Below the pieces are notes generated by a model. It saw only the letters and a list, made by a program, of their open reading frames with translations, ran no database searches and was not told the origin of the DNA. 6,149 bases of DNA. Origin: CAXTPV01 sp964249405 (GTDB lineage: Bacteria > Pseudomonadota > Alphaproteobacteria > Acetobacterales > Acetobacteraceae). The DNA is taken from NCBI GenBank assembly GCA_964249405.1, contig CAXUBX010000136.1:1-6149 (forward strand), written 5' to 3'. Positions 1-6,058 of this stretch are shown piece by piece (position 1 is the first letter of the stretch; each line of letters opens with the position of its first letter). The position numbers and the translations under genes were made by a program.

Positions 1-15
1 GGGAGGAGGAGCGGA

Positions 16-216
16 ATGCTGCGGAGGCTCGGCCTGCTGTTCGCGATCGCCTGCGTGCTGGCGGGCCTCCTGTTCGTTGGCCAGGGAACGGGCGTCTTCC
101 CGTATCCCCGGACCAGCTTCATGATCGGGCAGACGCCGTGGGTGACGCGCGGCGTGTCCCTGATCACGCTCGGGCTGTCCGCGCTCGTCGTCTCGCGCTC
201 GCTCGGCGGCCGCTGA
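16..216 (+). CDS. Small two-helix membrane protein, function unknown
   Basis: This is a 66-residue protein with a start-to-stop reading frame and a purine-rich ribosome binding site (GGAGGAG) just upstream of ATG 16. Two hydrophobic stretches are visible: residues about 5-24 and about 46-60. They are separated by a loop holding the aromatic/proline motif VFPYPRTSFMIGQTPW (residues 27-42). The N-terminal MLRR and C-terminal SRSLGGR are positively charged, which would suit a helical hairpin with both ends in the cytoplasm. The FPYPR-SFMI-Q-PW pattern looks like that of short conserved hypothetical proteins in Proteobacteria, but I cannot name a family or function. It converges on the CinA-like gene, with 16 bp between the two stop codons. 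Only 15 bp of upstream sequence is present, so it could be the last gene of an operon that starts outside the window. Confidence 0.72.
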   Translation: MLRRLGLLFAIACVLAGLLFVGQGTGVFPYPRTSFMIGQTPWVTRGVSLITLGLSALVVSRSLGGR

Positions 217-218
217 CC

Positions 219-247
219 GCGCCGGCGATCGCCTACCGGCCCGGCGC
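219..247. terminator. Possible bidirectional terminator hairpin between convergent genes
   Basis: GCGCCGG (219-225) is inverted as CCGGCGC (241-247) with a 15-nt loop. The loop contains the stop codon of the minus-strand CinA-like gene, and the structure starts 3 bp after the stop of the plus-strand small gene. A perfect 10-bp palindrome GGCGATCGCC (224-233) overlaps the left arm. There is no T tract on either strand and the loop is long. In DNA this GC-rich such repeats arise easily, so this is a weak call based mainly on position. Confidence 0.22.
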
Positions 248-1000
248 CTCCCCCGGCACCGCGGTCGCGCCGAGCGCCGCGAACATCGCGGCCACCCGTC
301 CGATCGCGTCGTCGAGCGCCGCCTCGTCGCGCCCCTTCGCCACCACCGCGACCGCCGGCCCCGCCTCGTCGCCGAACGGATAGGAGCCGAGATCGAGCGC
401 GGGGAACGCGTCGGCGATCGCCTTCAGCGGGGCGGCGAGCGCGCCTTCCATCACGCCGTGCGCGTGCATCGCGCGCGACCGCACCGGCGCCCCTTCGGGC
501 AGCGTCGGCTCGAGCGCCTCGAACATGCCCCGCATCACCGACGGGATGCCGGCCATCACGTGCACGTTGCCGATCGAGAACCCCGGTGCCACCGAGACCG
601 GGTTCGGGATCGGCACCGCGCCCCGCGGCAGCGTCGCCATCCTGAGCCGCGCCGCGTTGAACTCGATCCCCCGCCGCTCGTAGTCCGCCGTCATCAGCGC
701 CACCGTCCCGGGGTGCGGCTCCCAGGGCACCCCGAAGGCGGCGGCGACGCATTCGCTGGTGATGTCGTCGTGCGTCGGGCCGATGCCGCCGGTGGTGAAC
801 ACGAGGTCGAACCGCGCCCGCATCGTGTTCACCGCGTCGATGATGATGTCGGCGACGTCCGGGATCACCCGGATCTCGCCGACCGGCAGCCCGCGCGCGC
901 CGAGCCGGGTCGCGAGATGCCGCGCGTTGAGGTCCTGCGTGCGCCCCGACAGGATCTCGTTGCCGATCACCAGGATCGCGGAGCGGATCGTGCCGGTCAT
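233..1000 (-). CDS. CinA N-terminal-type molybdopterin-binding domain protein (competence/damage-inducible protein A family)
   Basis: This is a 255-residue protein of the MoaB/Mog fold as found in the N-terminal half of CinA. Visible family marks are the opening strand with IGNEILSG (residues 12-19), the hallmark TTGGIGPTHDDIT (69-81), the P-V-APGF segment (134-141) and the GIPSVM loop (151-156). A further C-terminal region of about 90 residues follows. The separate CinA C-terminal nicotinamide-nucleotide amidase domain is absent, so this is the short stand-alone form rather than full-length CinA of about 410 residues. In characterised CinA the equivalent N-terminal domain acts as an ADP-ribose pyrophosphatase. 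Whether this short form does so, or binds a pterin, cannot be told from sequence. The start is fixed by AGGAG (1011-1007) 6 nt before ATG 1000. That ATG overlaps the TGA of the upstream GNAT-MutT gene as ATGA, which suggests translational coupling. It is the last gene of the minus-strand operon. Confidence 0.9.
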   Translation of the reverse strand: MTGTIRSAILVIGNEILSGRTQDLNARHLATRLGARGLPVGEIRVIPDVADIIIDAVNTMRARFDLVFTTGGIGPTHDDITSECVAAAFGVPWEPHPGTVALMTADYERRGIEFNAARLRMATLPRGAVPIPNPVSVAPGFSIGNVHVMAGIPSVMRGMFEALEPTLPEGAPVRSRAMHAHGVMEGALAAPLKAIADAFPALDLGSYPFGDEAGPAVAVVAKGRDEAALDDAIGRVAAMFAALGATAVPGEAPGR

Positions 1001-1983
1001 AGGAAGCTCCTGAGCAGGGGCACCAGCGGCTTGCCCGCCGGCGTCATCGGGTAGTCGCCGAGCCGGTGCGACGCCACCCAGGCGACGCGCTGGCCCTCGC
1101 GGCCCGACGGCGTGCCGGACCAGCGGCGGCAGAGATAGAGCGGCATCACGAGGTGGAACTCGCCGTAGGCATGCGAGGCGAACGCGAACGGCGCGGCGCA
1201 GCTTTCCTCGAGGCCGATCCCGAGCTCCTCGGCGAGCTCGCGCCGGAGCGCCGCCTCCGGGGTCTCGCCCGCCTCGATCTTGCCGCCGGGGAACTCCCAG
1301 AGCCCGGCCAGGCGCTTGCCCTCCGGCCGTCGCGCCAGCAGCACGCGCGCCTCGGCGTCCACCAGCGCCGCCGCGGCGACCAGCAGGATCCGCCGCTCGC
1401 CTCCTGCGCCGGCGCCGGCCTCGCGGTCCCGCCGGCCGAGATCCTCGTGCCCGGCCTCGAACACGTGCACCGTCTGCTCGCCGCCGCGGGCCGCGAAGAA
1501 CTGCCGCCCGGTGCCCGCCTCGCGGAACCCGAGCCGCCGCAGCACGGCGGCCGAGGCCGCGTTGTCGGTCGCGACCCGGGCGACGAGGCGGCGCACCGGC
1601 AGTTCCGCCAGCGCCCAGGACGCCACGCGCCCGACCGCCTCGGTGGCGAAGCCCTGGCCCCAGTGCCGCCGCCCGATCCAGTAGCCGATGTCGGCGTCGC
1701 GACCCTCGATCCGGACCCCGACGCAGCCCACCACCTCGTCGCCATCCGCCCGGCGCCACACCGCGACGAAGTGCGACGCCGCGCCGCGCTCCGCCTCCCG
1801 CCGCACCGAGGCGATCCAGTCGTCCGCGACCGCGCGCGGGTAGGGGAAGGGAAGCCGCGCCAGCATGCGCACGATCCCCCAGTCGTTCACCAGCCGGTGG
1901 ATGGCCTCGGCATCCTCCGGCACCGGCAGCCGGAGCAGCAGCCGGTCGGTCGCGAGCGTCGCGCCGGCCGACGGCTCCCGCAC
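997..1983 (-). CDS. Bifunctional GNAT N-acetyltransferase / MutT-type Nudix (deoxy)nucleoside triphosphate pyrophosphohydrolase
   Basis: One 328-residue protein carries two enzyme domains. Residues about 9-178 are a RimJ/RimL-like GNAT acetyltransferase, with the acetyl-CoA loop R-H-W-G-Q-G-F-A (106-113) and the family signature DN-AS-AVLRRLGF (140-153). After a charged, Gly/Ala-rich linker (about 180-198), residues about 199-328 form a MutT domain. It has LWEFPGGKIEAGE (228-240) and an intact Nudix box: G234, E240, then RELAEELGI at 248-256. The context of this box matches E. coli MutT, which hydrolyses 8-oxo-dGTP to the monophosphate; this activity is likely for the C-terminal half. The acceptor of the GNAT half is unknown. 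The GTG start at 1983 is chosen because GGGAG (1996-1992) lies 8 nt upstream and no ATG occurs before the middle of the GNAT fold. A TTG at 2028-2026 overlapping the argJ stop is an alternative but is badly placed for a ribosome site. It sits 41 bp after argJ, and its TGA overlaps the next start. Confidence 0.9.
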   Translation of the reverse strand: MREPSAGATLATDRLLLRLPVPEDAEAIHRLVNDWGIVRMLARLPFPYPRAVADDWIASVRREAERGAASHFVAVWRRADGDEVVGCVGVRIEGRDADIGYWIGRRHWGQGFATEAVGRVASWALAELPVRRLVARVATDNAASAAVLRRLGFREAGTGRQFFAARGGEQTVHVFEAGHEDLGRRDREAGAGAGGERRILLVAAAALVDAEARVLLARRPEGKRLAGLWEFPGGKIEAGETPEAALRRELAEELGIGLEESCAAPFAFASHAYGEFHLVMPLYLCRRWSGTPSGREGQRVAWVASHRLGDYPMTPAGKPLVPLLRSFL

Positions 1984-1991
1984 GGCCCCGG

Positions 1992-1996
1992 CTCCC
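1992..1996 (-). promoter_or_regulatory. Ribosome binding site deciding the GTG start of the GNAT-MutT gene
   Basis: The minus strand reads CGAGGGAG followed by 8 nt and GTG (1983-1981). This site decides between the GTG and the TTG that overlaps the argJ stop at 2028-2025. It lies in the 41-bp gap after argJ. Confidence 0.6.
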
Positions 1997-2024
1997 TCGC
2001 TCCCCGCCCGCTCCGACCCGGCCC

Positions 2025-3269
2025 TCAACTCCGGTACGACGCGTTGACGTCGATGTAGCCGTGCGTGAGATCGCACGTCCACGCCGTCGCGCGTTCCACG
2101 CCGAGCCCGAGATCCACCGCGATCTCGATCTCGCGCCCCCGGATGTGCGCCGCCACCGGCGTCTCGTCGTAGCCCGGCACCACCGCGCCGTCGCGCGCCA
2201 TCCAGATGCCGCCGATCGCGACCGACAGGAGGTCGCGGTCCGCCCGCTCGCCCGATTTCCCGACCGCCATCACGATCCGGCCCCAGTTCGCGTCCTCGCC
2301 GGCGATCGCCGTCTTCACGAGCGGCGAGTTCGCGACCGCCAGCGCCACCCGGCGCGCCGCGCCCCGCGTCTCGGCGCCCGTGACGTCGATCCGGATCAGC
2401 TTGCTCGCCCCCTCGCCGTCGCGCACCACCTGGATCGCGAGGTCGAGCAGCAGCTCCTCCAGCGCGTCGCGGAAGTCGCGGAGCGCGTGCCGGTCCTCGG
2501 CGTCGACCGGCTTGTGGGCGCGCCCGCCGGTCGCGAACAGCAGCACGGTGTCCGAGGTCGAGGTGTCGCTGTCCACCGTGGTCATGTTGAACGACCGCTT
2601 CACGCCCCGCGACAGCATGCGCTGCAGCGCCTCGGCCGGGATCGCGGCGTCGGTCGCGACGAAGCAGAGCATGGTCGCGAGATCGGGCGCGATCATCCCG
2701 CTGCCCTTCGCGATCCCCTGGATCGCCACCAGCTCGCCGCCGATCAGCGCCTCGCGCCGCGCCGTCTTGGGGAAGGTGTCGGTGGTCATGATGGCGCGGG
2801 CCGCCGCCATCCACCCGTCGGCGGTGAGGTTGCGGTCGAGCTCCGGCAGCGCGTCGACGATCCGCCCGTGGGGCAGCACCTCGCCGATCACCCCGGTCGA
2901 CGCCACGAACACCTCGAACGGGTCGCAGCCGACCAGTGACGCCGCCGCGTCCGCGGTCAGCCGCACCGCCTCCGCCCCCTGCCTGCCGGTGAACACGTTG
3001 GCGTTGCCGGAATTGACCACGAGCGCGCGCGCGACGCCGCCCTCGAGCGCCGCGCGGCACCAGTCCACCGGCGCGCCCGGGCAGCGGTTGCGGGTGAACA
3101 CCCCGGCGACCGCGGTGCCGGGCGCGAACCGCATCAGCGCGAGGTCGGGCCGGTTCGCGGTGCGGATCCCGGCCTCGGCGGCGCCGCACTCCACCCCGGC
3201 GAGCCGCCCGAGCACCACCGGCGCCGCCGGGGCCAGCGGCGAGACCGCCGGGGACGAGGCCGCCGCCAC
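2025..3269 (-). CDS. argJ: Bifunctional glutamate N-acetyltransferase / amino-acid acetyltransferase (ornithine acetyltransferase) ArgJ
   Basis: ArgJ moves the acetyl group from N-acetylornithine to glutamate, recycling acetyl in arginine biosynthesis; bifunctional members also make N-acetylglutamate from acetyl-CoA. The protein is 414 residues, the usual length. The autoprocessing motif KGSGMIAPDLATML spans 188-201, and cleavage between Ala198 and Thr199 would give alpha and beta chains with Thr199 as nucleophile. The oxyanion-hole segment STGVIG is at 124-129. Other family blocks are VNSGNANVFTG (85-95), MTTDTFPK (161-168), NMTTVDSDTSTSDT (228-241) and the C-terminal DLTHGYIDVNASYRS. Mono- versus bifunctional activity cannot be decided from sequence. 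The GTG start (3269-3267) is supported by AGGAG (3283-3279) 9 nt upstream, which overlaps the stop codon of the upstream isomerase gene. Residues 1-16 are Ala/Pro/Ser-rich, before the conserved core. The gene follows the isomerase by 12 bp, so co-transcription is likely. Confidence 0.97.
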   Translation of the reverse strand: MAAASSPAVSPLAPAAPVVLGRLAGVECGAAEAGIRTANRPDLALMRFAPGTAVAGVFTRNRCPGAPVDWCRAALEGGVARALVVNSGNANVFTGRQGAEAVRLTADAAASLVGCDPFEVFVASTGVIGEVLPHGRIVDALPELDRNLTADGWMAAARAIMTTDTFPKTARREALIGGELVAIQGIAKGSGMIAPDLATMLCFVATDAAIPAEALQRMLSRGVKRSFNMTTVDSDTSTSDTVLLFATGGRAHKPVDAEDRHALRDFRDALEELLLDLAIQVVRDGEGASKLIRIDVTGAETRGAARRVALAVANSPLVKTAIAGEDANWGRIVMAVGKSGERADRDLLSVAIGGIWMARDGAVVPGYDETPVAAHIRGREIEIAVDLGLGVERATAWTCDLTHGYIDVNASYRS

Positions 3270-3278
3270 GCGGAGCCG

Positions 3279-3283
3279 CTCCT
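3279..3283 (-). promoter_or_regulatory. Ribosome binding site of argJ embedded in the upstream stop codon
   Basis: AGGAG on the minus strand overlaps the TAG stop of the isomerase gene (3284-3282) and lies 9 nt before the GTG of argJ. It fixes the argJ start. It also means ribosomes finishing the isomerase gene stop on the argJ initiation site, consistent with coupled translation. Confidence 0.6.
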
Positions 3284-4325
3284 ACTCGCTCGTCGGCGGG
3301 GTCGTGCCCGGGCCGGGCGGCGCGGGCGCCGGCAGCGTCGTGGCGCCTCCCGAGGCGGACGGCGGCGCGGGAGGCGGCGCCTTCGCCGGCGTGCCGTCCG
3401 GGTTGTAGCGGACCACCTTCACGCCCACGAGCGCGCTCTTCACGGCGTTCCGCACCCCCTGCTGGATCAGCGACTGGCGGAGCTGGTCCTTGACGCTGTC
3501 GAACGACGGCGGCGGCGCCGTGCGGGTGCCGAGCACCTGGATCACGTGCCAGCCGTACGGCGTGTGCACCGGCGTCGTGGTGAACTGGCCCGGCTTCATC
3601 GAGAACGCCGCCGCCGAGAACGCCGGCACCATGTCGCCCTTCTTGAACCAGCCGAGATCGCCGCCGCTGTCGGCGGCGGTCGACTTGTCGGTCGACACCT
3701 TCTTGGCCAGCGTCGCGAAGTCCGCGCCGTGCTTGAGCTGCCGGATGACGTCGTTCGCCGCCGCCTCGGTCTTCACCAGGATGTGCCGCGCGTGCACCTC
3801 CTCGTCGCCCTTCTTGTCCGCATACTGCGCGTCGTAGGCCGCGTGCAGCTTGGCGTCGGTGATCGCGGGCGACACCTCGCGGGTCAGCAGCGCGTTCTGC
3901 AGCACCGTGTCGGCGGCGCGCGCCATCGCCTCCTGGACCTTGGGATCGTTCTGCAGCCCCTCGGCACGCGCCTGGTCGGCCAGCGCCTCCTGGTCGATCA
4001 GCTGGTTCACCAGCAGCGGGAACAGCATCTGCGGCGGCACGCTCCGCATGTCCTCGGGCAGCGAGCCCGCGGCCAGGCGCACGTCGGACAGCCGGATCGG
4101 CTTGCCGTTCACGCTGGCCACCACCGGGTTGGCGTTGGCCGGCGGCGTGCCCGGCGTGGCGCCGCCGCCCGGGCCGCCCGCGTTGGGGGTCCCGGCGTTC
4201 GGCGTCCCGGCGTTCGGGGCGGCAGCGTTCGGGCCGGCGGCGGTCTGGGCCAGGGCAGGGCTGGCGAACGCGCAGCCGAGCACCGAACCGGCGGCAAAAG
4301 CTGCGGTCAGGCGGGACACGGGCAT
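3282..4325 (-). CDS. Exported parvulin-type (PpiC/SurA-like) peptidyl-prolyl cis-trans isomerase
   Basis: This 347-residue protein would assist folding of envelope proteins. Residues 1-26 form a signal peptide: MPVSR, a hydrophobic core, then a likely signal peptidase I site at ALA26-Gln27. VLGC18 loosely resembles a lipobox, so a lipoprotein is a weaker alternative. A Pro/Asn/Ala/Gly-rich low-complexity stretch with pentapeptide repeats covers 27-66. A SurA/PrsA-like chaperone region follows (about 67-165, beginning VVASVNGKPI). The rotamase domain is at about 177-267, with VHARHIL (177-183, His178 and His181), GGDLGWF (221-227) and YGWHVIQV (257-264), matching the parvulin active-site histidines. 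The tail, from about 312 on, is Pro/Ala-rich and probably disordered. ATG 4325 is preferred over an upstream in-frame ATG at 4460. It places the signal sequence at the N-terminus, has GAGG 10 nt upstream and lies just downstream of a good promoter. It is the first gene of the operon and divergent from the S53 peptidase gene. Confidence 0.93.
   Translation of the reverse strand: MPVSRLTAAFAAGSVLGCAFASPALAQTAAGPNAAAPNAGTPNAGTPNAGGPGGGATPGTPPANANPVVASVNGKPIRLSDVRLAAGSLPEDMRSVPPQMLFPLLVNQLIDQEALADQARAEGLQNDPKVQEAMARAADTVLQNALLTREVSPAITDAKLHAAYDAQYADKKGDEEVHARHILVKTEAAANDVIRQLKHGADFATLAKKVSTDKSTAADSGGDLGWFKKGDMVPAFSAAAFSMKPGQFTTTPVHTPYGWHVIQVLGTRTAPPPSFDSVKDQLRQSLIQQGVRNAVKSALVGVKVVRYNPDGTPAKAPPPAPPSASGGATTLPAPAPPGPGTTPPTSE
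4180..4239 (-). repeat. Four 15-bp tandem repeats coding (P)NA(A/G)x pentapeptides
   Basis: Four consecutive 15-bp units (4180-4194, 4195-4209, 4210-4224, 4225-4239) each begin GCGTTSGG on the plus strand. They lie inside the isomerase gene just after the signal peptide. They encode PNAAA, PNAGT, PNAGT and PNAGG, giving a flexible linker between the membrane or signal region and the folded chaperone domain. In-frame repeats of this type can change copy number by slippage without breaking the gene. Confidence 0.75.
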
Positions 4326-4356
4326 GAAGGATCGACCTCGGGAGGAGACGCGGCCT

Positions 4357-4385
4357 CTCATAGGGAATGCCCCACCCGCTGCCAA
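4357..4385 (-). promoter_or_regulatory. Sigma70-like promoter of the isomerase-argJ-GNAT/MutT-cinA operon
   Basis: On the minus strand, TTGGCA (4385-4380; five of six matches to TTGACA) is followed after exactly 17 bp by TATGAG (4362-4357; four of six matches to TATAAT). Transcription would begin near 4350, leaving a leader of about 25 nt before the isomerase ATG at 4325. This is the best promoter-like pair I found in the 161-bp divergent intergenic region. I saw no comparably good pair on the plus strand for the S53 peptidase gene; TTGAAT at 4416-4421 is a weak isolated match. Confidence 0.5.
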
Positions 4386-4486
4386 GCGCGCGCGAACCCC
4401 GGGCGGCAGACCGTGTTGAATGGGGCTTCGTCTCCGCGCACGCGCACCGCTCCCGCGCAACGCTGCAGCACCGGAAGGAAACCGCG

Positions 4487-6034
4487 ATGACCGCCGATCG
4501 ACGCACCGAGATCAAGGGAAGCGGGCGCGGCCTTCCCGCCGGCAGCCGGCGCGACGCCGCGGTCGACGGCGGCCACGAGATGGAGGTGTCCGTCTATCTC
4601 CGCCGCGGCGACGAGGCCGGCGTCGCGTCGCCCGACGACGCCCCCCCGGAGCGCCGCCGCCGGCTCGCCGCCCACCGCGCCCGGGTCCACGCCCCGGCGG
4701 TCGCCGCGATCGAGGCCTTCGCCCGGGCGCACGGGCTCACCGTGGTCGCCGCCGACACCGCGCGCCGCCTGCTCCGGATCCGCGGCACCGCCGGCGCCCT
4801 CGAGGCCGCCTTCGGCACCACCCTCCACCACTGCACCGGGAAAGCCGGCGGCCGCTTCATCGCCCATGACGGCCCGCTCTCCGTGCCCGAGGACGTCGAG
4901 CCCTTCGTCGAGAGCGTGCTCGGCCTCGACACCAGGCCGATCGCCACCCCGAAATTCGTCCGCAACCCGGCCGCCGCCGCCGCCACCGCGCATCTGCCGA
5001 ACGCGGTCGGACGCCTCTACGACTTCCCCGCCGGGCTCACCGGGCAGGGCCAGACGGTGGCGCTGATCGAGCTCGGCGGCGGCTACAACGCGGGCGACAA
5101 CACCGCTTCGTTCAAGGCGATGGGCCTCGCGGTCCCCTCGATCACCGCGGTCTCGGTCGACGGCGCCGCCAACGCGCCCGGCAGCGATGCCGACGGCGAG
5201 GTGGCGCTCGACATCCAGGTCGCCGGCGGCAACGCCCCCGGGGCCAAGATCGTCGTCTATTTCACCAACAACACCGACCAGGGCTTCGCCGACGCGATCT
5301 CGACCGCCGCCCACGACACCGCGAACGGCGTCACCGTGATGTCGATCTCCTGGGGCGGCCCCGAGAGCTCCTGGTCGAGCCAGTCGGTCACCACGATGAA
5401 CACCCAGATCGAGGACGCCGGCACGCTCGGCGTCTCGGTGTTCGTCGCCTCGGGCGACAGTCTCGCGACCGACGGCGTGTCCGACGGCGCCGCCCATGTC
5501 GACTTCCCCGCCTCCTCGCCCTACGCGATCGGCTGCGGCGGCACCGCGATCACCACCTCGGGCCACACCGTGACCGCCGAGACCGTGTGGAACGACGGGA
5601 CGAGCGGCACCGGCGGCGGCTTCTCGGCGCTGTTCGCCCCGCCGTCCTTCCAGTCCGCCGTGGCGGCGGTGACCACGGCCGGCAAGCGCGGCGTCCCCGA
5701 CGTCAGCGGCGACGCCTCGCCGTCGACCGGCTACACGATCGTGCTCGACGGCGAGAGCACCGTGGTCGGCGGCACCAGCGCCGTCGCCCCGCTCTGGGCG
5801 TCGCTCGTGGCGCTCCTCAACCAGTCGCACGGCCGCGCGCTCGGCTTCTTCCTCGCCGCCCTCTACGCCGACCCGTCGGGCCTCAAGGACATCACCACCG
5901 GCAACAACAAGCCGACCGGGAGCGAGGTCGGCTACGACGCCGGCCCCGGCTGGGACGCCTGCACCGGCCTCGGCCGCCCGGACGGCAACGCCCTCCTCGC
6001 GTCGCTGCTCCCGACCACCACCGACGTTGCCTGA
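4487..6034 (+). CDS. S53 family serine-carboxyl peptidase (kumamolisin/sedolisin-like) with pro-domain
   Basis: This 515-residue zymogen belongs to the subtilisin-fold proteases that work at acidic pH. Residues about 28-150 are the activation pro-domain, ending VLGLDTRP (144-151). The catalytic domain covers about 165-512. By comparison with kumamolisin the catalytic residues are all present: Glu238 and Asp242 in DGEVALD (236-242), oxyanion Asp324 in ASGDS (321-325) and Ser431 in GGTSAVAP (428-435). SISWGGPESSW (286-296) holds the conserved tryptophans. The calcium site is recognisable as DITTGNN (468-474) plus AGPGWD (485-490). The start is ATG 4487, with AAGGAA 6 nt upstream. An in-frame ATG at 4367 would add 40 residues without a ribosome site or a signal sequence. 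The first 30 residues are hydrophilic, so no Sec or Tat signal is visible, as I recall for other kumamolisin-type precursors; the export route is unclear. The role is probably general protein or peptide breakdown. It is transcribed alone, divergent from the isomerase operon. Confidence 0.95.
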   Translation: MTADRRTEIKGSGRGLPAGSRRDAAVDGGHEMEVSVYLRRGDEAGVASPDDAPPERRRRLAAHRARVHAPAVAAIEAFARAHGLTVVAADTARRLLRIRGTAGALEAAFGTTLHHCTGKAGGRFIAHDGPLSVPEDVEPFVESVLGLDTRPIATPKFVRNPAAAAATAHLPNAVGRLYDFPAGLTGQGQTVALIELGGGYNAGDNTASFKAMGLAVPSITAVSVDGAANAPGSDADGEVALDIQVAGGNAPGAKIVVYFTNNTDQGFADAISTAAHDTANGVTVMSISWGGPESSWSSQSVTTMNTQIEDAGTLGVSVFVASGDSLATDGVSDGAAHVDFPASSPYAIGCGGTAITTSGHTVTAETVWNDGTSGTGGGFSALFAPPSFQSAVAAVTTAGKRGVPDVSGDASPSTGYTIVLDGESTVVGGTSAVAPLWASLVALLNQSHGRALGFFLAALYADPSGLKDITTGNNKPTGSEVGYDAGPGWDACTGLGRPDGNALLASLLPTTTDVA

Positions 6035-6035
6035 C

Positions 6036-6052
6036 GCGGGGTTTCACCCCGC
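6036..6052 (+). terminator. Hairpin directly after the S53 peptidase gene, probable terminator
   Basis: GCGGGG (6036-6041) pairs perfectly with CCCCGC (6047-6052) around a TTTCA loop, beginning 1 bp after the TGA stop. No T tract follows, so it may instead stabilise the 3' end or need another factor. It is the first of several hairpins in a row. Confidence 0.45.
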
Positions 6053-6058
6053 ACCCCA

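Noticed and set aside
1001..1759. N-terminal extension of the CinA-like frame upstream of 1000
   Set aside because: It is the shifted frame of the MutT/GNAT coding region with no family motif. A well-placed ribosome site and the ATGA overlap put the start at 1000.
2061..3408. Plus-strand open frames antisense to argJ
   Set aside because: They are low-complexity Arg/His/Ser-rich translations opposite a clearly recognisable argJ, with no ribosome sites or family motifs seen.
4326..4460. A 45-codon upstream extension of the isomerase (ATG at 4460)
   Set aside because: It would bury the signal peptide internally, has no supporting ribosome site, and would start upstream of the best promoter candidate.
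997..4515. A very long minus-strand open frame (over 1100 codons) running through the GNAT-MutT, argJ and isomerase genes
   Set aside because: Only the segment 997-1983 has family motifs. The rest is out of frame with argJ and the isomerase, is Arg/Gly/Ala-rich nonsense, and is open only because stop codons are rare in DNA this GC-rich.
4358..5830. A 490-codon minus-strand frame antisense to the S53 peptidase gene
   Set aside because: Its composition is Gly/Arg/Asp-rich shadow sequence with no motif, and the plus strand carries a complete, motif-rich peptidase.
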